Assembly (NCBI RefSeq): GCF_000517065.1
Contig: NZ_KI912105.1
Coordinates: 169,076-233,075 of the forward strand
Source: Alkaliflexus imshenetskii DSM 15055
GTDB lineage: Bacteria; Bacteroidota; Bacteroidia; Bacteroidales; Marinilabiliaceae
DNA length: 64,000 nucleotides
Direction of reading: 5' to 3'
Shown: positions 35,808-44,932 of the stretch, in pieces
Position numbering within the stretch: the stretch's first letter is position 1
How the letters are laid out: every line of letters starts with the position of its first letter
The notes under the pieces: model-generated
Told to the model about the DNA's origin: nothing
What the model saw: the letters and a program-made list of their open reading frames with translations, nothing else
Database searches by the model: none
Position numbers and translations under genes: made by a program

Positions 35808-36752
35808 CTAAACAAAAAAACTGCGGGCCACAAGCGTAAACACTATGCCAAAAAGCATAATTAATTTGCTAATTTGTGATGCCCAGTGAAACTGATGTGG
35901 CTCTTTTGCACGAAACACCTGCCATATCAACAACAAATAGGGAATGGTTAAAAGAAATATGAAATAGATCAAAGCAATGAGGCTAATCCGGATTTGAGGA
36001 ACAATAAAAAACACCACCCACAAAGCTACTACTGATAAGATGGATAGCAGTATGACAATACTCCTTGTATAGTCGATGCCCATTTCGATGGGTAAGGTGC
36101 GGCAACCGGCCTCCTTGTCGCCCCGCACATCTTCCATATCCTTGATAATTTCACGCCCCAGATTACTGATAAAGGCAAAAAAGGCAAAACCAGTAGTCCA
36201 AAACCAAGCCATTGAGCAAGCTTCTGTGTCCAAAATAGCTTCTCCGTGCACTCTGGCCAAAGAAGCAAATTCCAGTGATACCACAAAATATGGAACAAGA
36301 GCCGTTAACAACGATATGGCCAGATTACCAATTAACACTTGTTTCTTTAGTGTTGTGGAGTAGTACCAAAGCAATACCGGAATGAGTATAAACATCAGTG
36401 CATAAGTCTCTTTTCTGGAAATATAGGAAAGAAACAACCCTGTGAGCACGCCGGCAAATGTAAACAACACATGTAAAAGCATTACTACCCTACGCGGAAG
36501 CACCTGGCCAACAACAACTTTGTCCGGTCGGTTGATGCGATCAATCTTTAGATCAAAATAATCATTGATAACATACCCCGATGCAGCCAAAAAGAGTGTG
36601 GTGATGACCAGCAACAGAAAACGCGCATCCGACATAGCCGGCTCCATCCCGTAATAACCAAGCATTGGCAGCAGCAATCCATACCGGAGCAAATACTGCA
36701 TCAATACAATAATCAAAAGATTTTTGTAGCGAATTAATCGAAGAAATGCCAT
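35808..36752 (-). CDS. UbiA-family prenyltransferase
   Basis: The 314-residue integral membrane protein has the two Asp-rich motifs of the family, NDYFDLKIDRINRPDK (~63-78) and DMEDVRGDKEAGCRTLP (~207-223), and about nine hydrophobic segments. It would transfer an isoprenoid diphosphate to an acceptor. The resemblance is to the group annotated as geranylgeranylglycerol-phosphate geranylgeranyltransferase; a menaquinone role is the alternative. It sits between the KdsC-like and Maf genes in a tight operon. Confidence 0.85.
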   Translation of the reverse strand: MAFLRLIRYKNLLIIVLMQYLLRYGLLLPMLGYYGMEPAMSDARFLLLVITTLFLAASGYVINDYFDLKIDRINRPDKVVVGQVLPRRVVMLLHVLFTFAGVLTGLFLSYISRKETYALMFILIPVLLWYYSTTLKKQVLIGNLAISLLTALVPYFVVSLEFASLARVHGEAILDTEACSMAWFWTTGFAFFAFISNLGREIIKDMEDVRGDKEAGCRTLPIEMGIDYTRSIVILLSILSVVALWVVFFIVPQIRISLIALIYFIFLLTIPYLLLIWQVFRAKEPHQFHWASQISKLIMLFGIVFTLVARSFFV

Positions 36753-36794
36753 ATTGTTTCAGTTATTTGACCAGATATAAACTCGCGACTTATA

Positions 36795-37310
36795 CTACCA
36801 GGTATAATCACTCCCCCACTTGCCATGTGCGCGCAACACCTGCTCCACTACATCGCGAACGCACCCTTCGCCACCTTTTTTATCACTTATATATTTGCAC
36901 AACGATTTAACTTCCTGAACTGCATCGGCCGGACAAACGGCGATGCCAACACGTTCCATCACATGATAATCGGGCAGGTCATCACCCATGTACATTACAT
37001 TGTCAGCATCCAGGTTATATTTATTCAGCCAATGGTCTAAATCAGTCATTTTATGCGAAGACCCCATGTATATGTCAGTAATACCAAGGTTCTGATATCT
37101 TGTAAAGACAGATTTTGTGTTGCCACCGGTAATAATGGCGATGTTATATCCAAGTTTTATGGCTTTTTGAAGGGCAAATCCATCCTTGATATTAGCAGTG
37201 CGCATTGGCTCACCCGATGGGTGCATTGGAATACAATCGCTACTAAGAACACCATCCACATCAAAGGCAAAAGCCTTCACTTTCATCAAATCCTCTTTAA
37301 AATTTGTCAT
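36795..37310 (-). CDS. kdsC: KdsC-like HAD phosphatase (3-deoxy-manno-octulosonate 8-phosphate phosphatase)
   Basis: The 171-residue protein has the HAD catalytic motif [12 protein letters not shown], the KdsC-type [12 protein letters not shown] and IITGGNTK, then [11 protein letters not shown]. Its size fits the tetrameric C0-type KdsC phosphatase, which releases KDO for lipopolysaccharide. Other kds genes are not in the window. An acylneuraminate or related sugar phosphatase is the alternative. Confidence 0.85.
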   Translation of the reverse strand: MTNFKEDLMKVKAFAFDVDGVLSSDCIPMHPSGEPMRTANIKDGFALQKAIKLGYNIAIITGGNTKSVFTRYQNLGITDIYMGSSHKMTDLDHWLNKYNLDADNVMYMGDDLPDYHVMERVGIAVCPADAVQEVKSLCKYISDKKGGEGCVRDVVEQVLRAHGKWGSDYTW

Positions 37311-37364
37311 ATCAAATCAGCTTTTCTGCGAATTTACGCAAAATAGTTATAACAACGCGAGGCT

Positions 37365-38135
37365 TTAATCAGCATCATACATTTTCATGATGCTTTCGGA
37401 CATGAGTGCATACACTTCGTGATGAAATGATTTTGTTGGTAACGAATCCATGTGTGCTTTCATTATTTGATGGTCGAACCTTCGGGCAGGACCTGTTTGA
37501 GCATGGTGAGGTTTCATGGAAAGAGCCTTTTGCGTGGTCTCAAGAATTAATGGCTTAAGAAGAGAAAAGTCAAGCTCTTTATGCGCAAGCAACTCGTCGG
37601 CAAGAGCATACAGATGATTGACAAAATTGCAAGCATAGACCGCACTAATATGAAGCGCTTTACGCATTTCACCGGTGGCTTTTTGCGACCTGTTACTTAT
37701 TGCATCTGCTACCTCCATAAGTACTCGTCGGGCATGAGATATGTTTCCCTCAACCAACACAGGCACCTCCTTAAAATCAAGCTCCTTATCCTTTGTGAAA
37801 GTCTGAAAGGGATAAAATACACCGTGTAAATCAAACTTATTAAGTACCGACATATCCACACTTCCGGCAGTATGAGCCACCACTCCTTTCACCAAAGGCA
37901 TCTGACGAGCCACATCATCAATAAATCTATCTGAAACGGAGATGAAATAAAAATCTGCAGTTACGTTTACATTGCCGATGTCATCGATGGCAGCAGCATC
38001 AACCATTTGAGCCAAAATATCAGCATTGGTGATGTCGCGGCTATAAACCTGCAAAATCTCATATCCGGCATTGTGTAGGGCTATTGTTAAATGGGTGGCC
38101 ACATTGCCTGAACCAATAATCACTATTTTCATCAT
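37365..38135 (-). CDS. Rossmann-fold / DUF2520 protein
   Basis: The 256-residue protein begins VIIGSGNVATHLTIALHNAGY, a dinucleotide-binding fold. The C-terminal half is a DUF2520 helical domain (LHISAVYACNFVNHLYALADELL, GPARRFD). It resembles NADP-dependent F420- or pyrroline-type reductases in the N-terminal half, but its substrate is unknown. It is 54 nt upstream of kdsC and belongs to the same operon. Confidence 0.85.
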   Translation of the reverse strand: MMKIVIIGSGNVATHLTIALHNAGYEILQVYSRDITNADILAQMVDAAAIDDIGNVNVTADFYFISVSDRFIDDVARQMPLVKGVVAHTAGSVDMSVLNKFDLHGVFYPFQTFTKDKELDFKEVPVLVEGNISHARRVLMEVADAISNRSQKATGEMRKALHISAVYACNFVNHLYALADELLAHKELDFSLLKPLILETTQKALSMKPHHAQTGPARRFDHQIMKAHMDSLPTKSFHHEVYALMSESIMKMYDAD

Positions 38136-38146
38136 GGTGTAAGAAT

Positions 38147-39382
38147 TTATCTGGATCGCCGGGGCGGGGCGGGATTTCTTAAATCAACATCGTCATACCA
38201 GACCCATTTTCCACGTTCAAAACGCAAGCCATTGTAGCTAAAATCGGGGCCGTAGTACCGGAAATCATTCTCAAACATATTGTCGATGGGCGCAAGATTA
38301 TCCATAACGATCATACGTATGCCGGCATCATATCGTAACATCATACTTGCACGGTTACTATACTCAAAAATAAGTCTTCGTCGCGACCTGCGCTCATCGG
38401 TAAAAATTGCAGAAGCAAAACGAGGGGTGCCATTCGCAGCAATGGTTAGTGCCTCCACTACTCTGATTTTTGAAAATGCTGTGTTTCCATTGTAGCCCAA
38501 AAGTGTATAAAAAGTGTCGCCACGATAGCGGTTTTCGAGCAAATCGTAGTACACACAACCATACCATCTGGAGGCAGTCAGGTTAGCTTGCTCGGGCGAG
38601 CGAATCGACTTATAAGAGTCGTTTAGTTGAAAGACCCTCACATTGCCATTTAAATGCACAGTAACACCTCCAAAAAATGCATTGTCGCCATTGATATATT
38701 CAATGTTCCAGGTGCAAATCTTCACAACACCATCCGGAGATATAAGTGTAGACATCCGTTCGTAGCCCTTAAAAGGATTACGGAACAGTTCCTTTTGGTT
38801 TAGCAATGCCGACAACCTCTCCCAAATATCGTGGCTCAACTCTTCCTTACGTTGGTCATTAGCAGATTGAGTGAGTTGATCAAACAAAAGTTTTACTTCA
38901 ACATCTGGAAAGGATAGCAACTCCTGTGTTCCGTTACTTATAACAAGTGAAGTATATACTTTATTATCTATTGCAAACTGCGTAGATGACAATTCAGGAC
39001 GAAAAGACTGTTGTACAGACACATCGAGCAAATGGCTAAAAAGTCGGGCAGGCATTTCATTCTCAGGACTCAATAATATCCATATTAACCGCCCCTGTTG
39101 CATTCGATAAGGCAATACCCCTGCTAAAAAAACCATATTTGAATCGGATGACACAACACAGTTCCATGATTCGGGCAAATAGGATTCCATATTGTGCTTG
39201 GGAAAATTACCGGCCAAAGTCTCCAACTGCGACATAGTATCTACAAACCGGAAACTCTTTTCATTGTCGTCACCAGAAACAAACTCAGCCCATACAGATT
39301 TGAATGACACAGTATCGTCAGAAGCGTTAACTTCATAAAAAGAAAAAAATAAAGTGATTATCAACAGACAGTTTAACTTCAT
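38147..39382 (-). CDS. Exported protein of unknown function
   Basis: The 411-residue product has a signal peptide (~1-20). The rest is a soluble protein without a recognised domain. It ends in a basic, Pro-rich NPAPPRRSR. A central segment (WERLSALLNQKELFRNPFKGYERMS) and a later WYGCVYYDLLENRYRGDTFYTLLGYNGN look like a conserved family core. It is the first gene of the minus-strand DUF2520-kdsC-ubiA-maf run, 11 nt from the next gene, so it is probably co-expressed with envelope functions. Confidence 0.75.
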   Translation of the reverse strand: MKLNCLLIITLFFSFYEVNASDDTVSFKSVWAEFVSGDDNEKSFRFVDTMSQLETLAGNFPKHNMESYLPESWNCVVSSDSNMVFLAGVLPYRMQQGRLIWILLSPENEMPARLFSHLLDVSVQQSFRPELSSTQFAIDNKVYTSLVISNGTQELLSFPDVEVKLLFDQLTQSANDQRKEELSHDIWERLSALLNQKELFRNPFKGYERMSTLISPDGVVKICTWNIEYINGDNAFFGGVTVHLNGNVRVFQLNDSYKSIRSPEQANLTASRWYGCVYYDLLENRYRGDTFYTLLGYNGNTAFSKIRVVEALTIAANGTPRFASAIFTDERRSRRRLIFEYSNRASMMLRYDAGIRMIVMDNLAPIDNMFENDFRYYGPDFSYNGLRFERGKWVWYDDVDLRNPAPPRRSR

Positions 39383-39599
39383 ACAGTTTCCATTATTAAT
39401 TTAAAATCGCCCATCTAAAAATATAACAAAAACGGAGCCATACCAAACAACATCATGAAAACGGAGAATATATTTCAAACTAAGTGAAGTAAATACTAAA
39501 TAGAGAATGAAGCACAAAATCCGAAAGTTGAATCATCCTTTTATAAGGTATTGCTTCGGAATTTTTCCATAACAGACAAAAAACGATTTAATCTGGGAA

Positions 39600-39618
39600 A
39601 ATATTGCAATGCAATATT
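39600..39618. promoter_or_regulatory. 19-bp inverted repeat, possible operator
   Basis: AATATTGC, AAT, GCAATATT: perfect 8-bp arms with a 3-nt centre, 33 bp upstream of the TATATTTG box at 39652-39659. Placement fits an operator or activator site for the DUF6132 gene. Confidence 0.45.
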
Positions 39619-39651
39619 GAAAGTGAATTTTATTATATATCTATATTTTTA

Positions 39652-39659
39652 TATATTTG
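39652..39659 (+). promoter_or_regulatory. Promoter -7 element (TATATTTG) of the DUF6132 gene
   Basis: An exact TAnnTTTG box 25 nt before the ATG at 39685. An alternative near-consensus TATATTTT begins at 39642, so the precise start of transcription is uncertain. Confidence 0.5.
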
Positions 39660-39684
39660 CATTTGTACATAAAACTTTTAAACG

Positions 39685-39888
39685 ATGGAAAACGAAAAAG
39701 AAGTTACAAAAATATCATGGAAAAAAAGATTAATAAGAATGGGAATAGGATTGGTTGCTGGTGCGTTGCTCGGTTACGCCTACTACTATTTTATTGGATG
39801 TAACAGCGGTTCATGTTCGATAACTGCGAGTCCAGTAAATTCTGTGCTCTACGGTATGCTAATTGGAGGGGTGATATCCTATAAATAA
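39685..39888 (+). CDS. DUF6132-like small membrane protein
   Basis: The 67-residue protein has a basic N-terminus, a helix RMGIGLVAGALLGYAYYYF, then a GCNSGSCSITASP loop with two cysteines, and a second helix. This pattern (a YYFIGCxSGxC-like loop between two helices) matches the small DUF6132 family of Bacteroidota, of unknown function. The loop cysteines could be exposed to the periplasm and bind a metal or form a disulfide; this is inference. Confidence 0.75.
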   Translation: MENEKEVTKISWKKRLIRMGIGLVAGALLGYAYYYFIGCNSGSCSITASPVNSVLYGMLIGGVISYK

Positions 39889-39993
39889 TCTGTGCTGCAT
39901 GACGATTATCACACGTCAAATTGAAAATCCTTTTGCACTTTTACGTTATCAACAAATTTTGTAATTTACATTATATAAAAGCGCAATAGGACT

Positions 39994-41025
39994 ATGGCAA
40001 CAATGCGGGCTCTTGTTAAAGCAAAACCGGAAAAAGGCATTTGGATGCAGGAAAAACCGGTTCCGGTTCCGGGACACAATGATGTTTTGATAAAGATTAC
40101 CAAAACATCCATTTGTGGTACTGATCTACACATCTATAAGTGGGATGAATGGGCGCAAAGAACCATAAAAACGCCAATGATTATTGGTCATGAATATGTT
40201 GGTTACGTAGCAGCTGTTGGCTCTGAAGTTTTGAATGTTAAAGAAGGCGATCGTGTGACCGGTGAAGGCCATATCGCTTGCGGACATTGCCGCAACTGCC
40301 GTCGTGGAAGGCAACATATCTGCGAGAAAACAGTGGGAATTGGCGTAAACATTGATGGTGCTTTTGCCGATTATGTAGTAGTGCCATCGAACAACGTCAT
40401 GAAAATAAGCTCCAAAATTCCTGACGAAATCGTATCCATCATGGATCCCTTCGGCAATGCAACACATACTGCATTGAGCTTTCCGCTGATAGGTGAAGAT
40501 GTGCTGGTAACAGGTGCCGGCCTTATTGGAAGCATGTGCGTTGCAGTTGCGCGATTTGCCGGAGCCAGATATGTGGTGGCCACTGAAACCAATGATTTCC
40601 GCGCTGAGTTGGCTAGAAAAATGGGCGCAACAAAAGTTGTTAATCCGCTAAAGGATAGCCTCACGGATACAGTAAAAGAGCTTGGTATGATTGGGTTTGA
40701 CATTGGTCTTGAGTGCTCCGGATCAACAGCTGCGTTCAACCAGATGCTCGACCACATGTATAACTCAGGAAAAATCTCACTTCTTGGCATATTGCCTTCA
40801 AACACAACGGTTGACTGGAACAAAGTGATTTTCAAAGGGCTGACACTTAAAGGCATTTATGGTCGTGAGATGTTCGAGACCTGGTATCAGATGGAACAGA
40901 TGTTGATGTCGGGACTTGACATATCACCCATTATCACTCATCGGTTTAGTGTGGATGACTACCAGAAAGGATTTGAGATAATGGAACAAGGAAACTGCGG
41001 TAAAATTATCCTAAGTTGGGATTAG
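39994..41025 (+). CDS. tdh: L-threonine 3-dehydrogenase
   Basis: The 343-residue zinc-dependent dehydrogenase has the TDH-type start [13 protein letters not shown] and [18 protein letters not shown] with the catalytic-zinc Cys. GHEYVG, the structural-zinc cluster [16 protein letters not shown] and the Rossmann motif [10 protein letters not shown] follow. It oxidises threonine to 2-amino-3-ketobutyrate with NAD+; the next enzyme (kbl) is not adjacent. A strong terminator follows. Confidence 0.92.
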   Translation: MATMRALVKAKPEKGIWMQEKPVPVPGHNDVLIKITKTSICGTDLHIYKWDEWAQRTIKTPMIIGHEYVGYVAAVGSEVLNVKEGDRVTGEGHIACGHCRNCRRGRQHICEKTVGIGVNIDGAFADYVVVPSNNVMKISSKIPDEIVSIMDPFGNATHTALSFPLIGEDVLVTGAGLIGSMCVAVARFAGARYVVATETNDFRAELARKMGATKVVNPLKDSLTDTVKELGMIGFDIGLECSGSTAAFNQMLDHMYNSGKISLLGILPSNTTVDWNKVIFKGLTLKGIYGREMFETWYQMEQMLMSGLDISPIITHRFSVDDYQKGFEIMEQGNCGKIILSWD

Positions 41026-41042
41026 ACTACCTTTAAAACAGA

Positions 41043-41078
41043 AAAAAACTCCGTAGCGTCTTCGCTACGGAGTTTTTT
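41043..41078. terminator. Bidirectional terminator between tdh and purL
   Basis: A perfect 16-bp stem: the left arm (41043-41058) ends in CTCCGTAGCG and the right arm (41063-41078) begins CGCTACGGAG, separated by a TCTT loop. A and T runs flank it on both sides. Confidence 0.95.
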
Positions 41079-41086
41079 GTATCTAT

Positions 41087-44000
41087 TTACTTACGCGCCT
41101 CAATCCACTTACGTGCGTTTACGAACGCTTCTACCCATGGCGATACCTCATCGTTTTTACGATCGGCCGGATAGTTTGCCCACTGCCAAGGGAAAATGGC
41201 TCTTTCCAGGTGAGGCATCATGGCAAGATGGCGACCATCGTGGGAGCATATAGCTGCTGTATTGAAGTCACTGCCATTGGGATTAGCCGGGTAGCCATCG
41301 TAGCCGTAAACACCGGCAATATGATATTGATCGGCGGCATAAGGCATCTTGAACTTTCCTTCACCATGTGCAACCCAAATACCCAATCTACTACCGGCTA
41401 GTGATTTCAGCATCACAGAATGGTTTTCTCGCACCTCCATATTCACAAATCCGGATTCAAACTTATGTGATTCATTGTGCAACATTCGGATTTTCTCTTT
41501 ATGCTCCGGATAAATAAGACCAAGTTCTACCATTACCTGGCAACCGTTACATACACCCAAACTTAAAGTGTTATCACGCTTATAGAAGTTATCAAGAGCC
41601 ATGCGGGCTTTGTCATTAAATAAAAATGCCCCTGCCCATCCCTTTGCAGAACCTAACACGTCGGAATTACTAAAACCGCCAACAAACACGATAAAATCTA
41701 TCTCTTCCAGCGTTTCTCTTCCGGTAATTAAGTCAGTCATATGCACATCCTTCACATCAAAACCGGCAAGATACATTGAGTAAGCCATCTCCCGGTCACC
41801 ATTAACGCCTTTCTCGCGTATGATGGCAGCTTTGGCGGCTCTGGTTCCAGAAGCTGGCAATTTGTCAATGCCTAACGAAGCCAGTGTTCCTTTGAACCCG
41901 GCCGGGTATTTATAGGTGAGACCCTGATTCTTATAGTTACTATACCTGTTGGCAGCCAACTTTTCGCCACTCTGATGGCGATCAAGCAAGTAAGATGTCT
42001 TGAACCAAAGATCACGCATTTTGTCAATATCAAGTTCCAGTTTATCGCCTTTGCCTGTGAACGTAAGTATTCGTTCCTTTACTGGCGACCCTAAAATTGA
42101 ATAGCCCAGATCATAGTTATCCAACACCGAAAGAACCTCATCGATTGCAGAAACCTGAATCACTACGCCAGGGTTCTCGCTAAATAGAATTTTAATGATG
42201 TCGTCTTCCTCAAATGCAGCGAGATCGGCTTTTATTCCGAATTCTTTATTTGCGAAACACATTTCCAGGAGCGCAGTTACGAGTCCGCCAGCAGAAATAT
42301 CGTGGCCAGCCAAAATCAAACCTTTCTTAATCAACTCCTGAATAGCAGCAAATCCATCACTAAAATAGTCGGCATCGGCAACAGTTGGAGCTTCCTCACC
42401 TAACTGATTAATAATTTGGGCAAAACTGCTTCCGCCCAGTTTAAAGGTATCAAAAGATAAATCGATGTGTAACAACTTAGTGTTTGAATCCTTCACCAGA
42501 ACAGGCTCAACTATTTTGCGGATGTCAGAAACCTCAGCCACTGCACTTACAATAACGGTTCCCGGTGAAAGCACCTGCTCTCCATCCTTGTACTTCTGAG
42601 TCATGGACAAAGAATCCTTACCTGTTGGTACATTGATGCCTAAATCAACTACAAAGTCGCTCAGCGCCTCCACGGCATTGTACAATCGAGCATCTTCACC
42701 TTTGTTTTTACATGGCCACATCCAGTTTGCACTTAAACTCACACCTGAGAGTCCATGTGTTAATGGTGCCCAAATAATATTAGTAAGCGATTCGGCCACT
42801 GCCACAACGGAACCTGCGGCTGCGTCAACCAAAGCAATTCCTGGTGCATGGCCTATAGAGGTCGCAACCCCTTCTTTACCTCGATAGTCGATTGAAGTAA
42901 CACCCAAATTATTCAATGGCAATTGAATCTCTCCTGCGCATTGCTGTTTGGCCACACGCCCTGTAACTGAGCGGTCAACCTTATTGGTTAACCAATCTTT
43001 ACATGCAACTGACTCAATTTGCAGCACGCTTTCAACATACTCCTTCACCTTTGAGGCATCGTATGTGAGCGCAGCAAAAGGTTCATCAACCACAACATCA
43101 TTCATAATGGTTTTGGGAGGATTACCAAACATTTCGGCCAACTGCCAATCTATTGGGGCATTTCCTGCACCATCTACAAATTTAAGATGCTGATCGCCGG
43201 TCGTTTCGCCAACCACATACATGGGAGAGCGTTCCCGATCAGCTACACGCTTTAAATCATCAAGATCTTTCTCATGCAGAACAAGTCCCATCCGCTCCTG
43301 CGACTCATTACCAACAATTTCACGTGCCGAAAGTGTTGGATCACCAATTGGCAATTTATCCAGATGGATGGTTCCACCGGTAGTTTCAACCAGTTCGGAC
43401 AAACAATTTAAGTGCCCGCCTGCTCCATGATCGTGAATCGAAACAATGGGGTTATCGTCACGCTCCACCATGGCACGGATGGCATTCATTGCACGCTTCT
43501 GCATCTCCGGGTTTGAACGCTGAACAGCATTAAGTTCAATGGCATTGTCGTACTCCCCGGTAGCTACCGAAGAAACAGCGCCACCACCCATTCCAATTCG
43601 GTAGTTGTCACCTCCAAGTACAACCACCTTATCACCTTTAACAGGCTCTCCTTTATGGCTGTCTCTTTTAAGGCCAAAGCCAATTCCTCCGGCCAACATT
43701 ATAACCTTGTCAAAAGCAAACTTTTTATGATTTTCAAAGTGCTCGAAAGTTAGTACTGATCCACAAATCAGTGGTTGTCCAAATTTGTTACCAAAATCGC
43801 TGGCGCCGTTCGATGCTTTAATCAATATCTGCTCTGGCGTTTGGTAAAGCCATTTACGCTCTGGCACATTTTTCTCCCATGAACGCCCCCCGTCGGGACG
43901 CGGATAGCTTGTCATGTAAACAGCAGTTCCGGCAAGAGGCAGCGAACCTTTACCACCGGCTAGCCTATCACGTATTTCACCTCCCGTTCCGGTTGCCGCT

Positions 44001-44779
44001 CCGTTAAAAGGCTCCACGGTGGTTGGGAAGTTATGCGTCTCTGCCTTAAGCGAAATAACTGTATCAATCTCCTTTTCCTGAAAGAAATCGGGTTTGTCTT
44101 GAGTCTTTGGTGCAAACTGAACAGCATGAGGCCCTTGAACAAATGCAACATTGTCTTTATAGGCAGACACCAGAAAATTGGGATTCTCCTTCGAAGTGCG
44201 TTTAATCAATTGGAAGAGTGTACTTTCTTTTTCTTCGCCATCAATAATAAAAGTACCATTAAATATTTTATGACGACAATGTTCGGAATTTACCTGCGAA
44301 AACCCAAACACCTCACTGTCGGTAAGCTTTCGCCCGAGCCTTTTACTTAAATCATTAAGGTAACCAATTTCATCACCACTAAGAGCCAACCCCTCCTTCA
44401 GGTTGTATGCAGCTACGTCATCTATATAGACGATGGCGTCAGGTTGTTTATCAATTGTGAAAACACTTTGATTCAATCCTTTATATAACTTCTGAAGCAT
44501 CGGGTCAAATTGTGCATTGGCATCCGCTACTTTAAAAAACTCTTCAATTCTGATGATGCCTTCAATTCCCATGTTCTGAGTAATCTCAACAGCGTTGGTA
44601 CTCCATGGTGTAATCATTTCCCGGCGTGGCCCCACAAAATAACCTTCCAATGAATCGGCACCAATTAAACGGGCACCACTAAAAAGCCATTCAAGTTTTT
44701 GAATGTCAGTATCGGGCAGTTGTTTTTTAACATGAACTGCAACAATTTGATTGGAGTCGCCTCCGAATAGAAGAACCAT
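41087..44779 (-). CDS. purL: Phosphoribosylformylglycinamidine synthase, single-chain
   Basis: From the ATG at 44779 this is a 1230-residue single-chain FGAM synthase. SQVNSEHCRHKIFNGTF and AETHNFPTTVEPFNGAATGTGG lie in the N-terminal half. A second synthetase half follows, and the C-terminal glutaminase has the catalytic Cys in SLGVCNGCQ plus the late His in MMPHLERA. The frame is open to 44821, but its TTG codon there is part of the promoter -7 box, so 44779 (MVLLFGGDSNQIVAVHV) is chosen. It makes FGAM from FGAR and glutamine. The large form is usual in Proteobacteria and Bacteroidota. Confidence 0.95.
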   Translation of the reverse strand: MVLLFGGDSNQIVAVHVKKQLPDTDIQKLEWLFSGARLIGADSLEGYFVGPRREMITPWSTNAVEITQNMGIEGIIRIEEFFKVADANAQFDPMLQKLYKGLNQSVFTIDKQPDAIVYIDDVAAYNLKEGLALSGDEIGYLNDLSKRLGRKLTDSEVFGFSQVNSEHCRHKIFNGTFIIDGEEKESTLFQLIKRTSKENPNFLVSAYKDNVAFVQGPHAVQFAPKTQDKPDFFQEKEIDTVISLKAETHNFPTTVEPFNGAATGTGGEIRDRLAGGKGSLPLAGTAVYMTSYPRPDGGRSWEKNVPERKWLYQTPEQILIKASNGASDFGNKFGQPLICGSVLTFEHFENHKKFAFDKVIMLAGGIGFGLKRDSHKGEPVKGDKVVVLGGDNYRIGMGGGAVSSVATGEYDNAIELNAVQRSNPEMQKRAMNAIRAMVERDDNPIVSIHDHGAGGHLNCLSELVETTGGTIHLDKLPIGDPTLSAREIVGNESQERMGLVLHEKDLDDLKRVADRERSPMYVVGETTGDQHLKFVDGAGNAPIDWQLAEMFGNPPKTIMNDVVVDEPFAALTYDASKVKEYVESVLQIESVACKDWLTNKVDRSVTGRVAKQQCAGEIQLPLNNLGVTSIDYRGKEGVATSIGHAPGIALVDAAAGSVVAVAESLTNIIWAPLTHGLSGVSLSANWMWPCKNKGEDARLYNAVEALSDFVVDLGINVPTGKDSLSMTQKYKDGEQVLSPGTVIVSAVAEVSDIRKIVEPVLVKDSNTKLLHIDLSFDTFKLGGSSFAQIINQLGEEAPTVADADYFSDGFAAIQELIKKGLILAGHDISAGGLVTALLEMCFANKEFGIKADLAAFEEDDIIKILFSENPGVVIQVSAIDEVLSVLDNYDLGYSILGSPVKERILTFTGKGDKLELDIDKMRDLWFKTSYLLDRHQSGEKLAANRYSNYKNQGLTYKYPAGFKGTLASLGIDKLPASGTRAAKAAIIREKGVNGDREMAYSMYLAGFDVKDVHMTDLITGRETLEEIDFIVFVGGFSNSDVLGSAKGWAGAFLFNDKARMALDNFYKRDNTLSLGVCNGCQVMVELGLIYPEHKEKIRMLHNESHKFESGFVNMEVRENHSVMLKSLAGSRLGIWVAHGEGKFKMPYAADQYHIAGVYGYDGYPANPNGSDFNTAAICSHDGRHLAMMPHLERAIFPWQWANYPADRKNDEVSPWVEAFVNARKWIEARK

Positions 44780-44818
44780 GAACTTGAGTTTTGAAGTTAT
44801 TTTAAAACATACGCGCTG

Positions 44819-44849
44819 CAAATTTAATTATTTGACGTGTGTGTGCCAA
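44819..44849 (-). promoter_or_regulatory. Promoter of purL
   Basis: On the minus strand TTG (44849-44847), a 20-nt gap and TAAATTTG (44826-44819), a full match to the Bacteroidota consensus. Transcription would start near 44812 with a leader of about 33 nt. I see no purine riboswitch in that leader. Confidence 0.78.
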
Positions 44850-44869
44850 TTAAAAAGGTTGAAAAACAA

Positions 44870-44915
44870 AACAAACCCTGCCGGCCAACGCAATCGTTGA
44901 CAAACAGGGCTTGTT
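44870..44915 (-). terminator. Terminator of the GH20 gene
   Basis: AACAAACCCTG (44870-44880) pairs with CAGGGCTTGTT (44905-44915) with one G-U pair. An inner CAACG/CGTTG stem (44886-44899) makes a two-part hairpin. On the minus strand it is followed by a T-rich stretch. Confidence 0.7.
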
Positions 44916-44932
44916 GAACGTTTTTTGATTGG

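Larger units (their letters stand above)
39383..39684. other. Regulatory intergenic region upstream of the DUF6132 gene
   Basis: About 300 bp with no convincing gene; a 60-codon frame at 39551-39733 overlaps the next gene and lacks protein-like composition. It contains the inverted repeat and promoter listed separately. Confidence 0.5.

Noticed and set aside
39551-39733. A 60-codon frame before the DUF6132 gene
   Set aside because: It overlaps the DUF6132 start, spans the predicted promoter and operator, and has no protein-like features.
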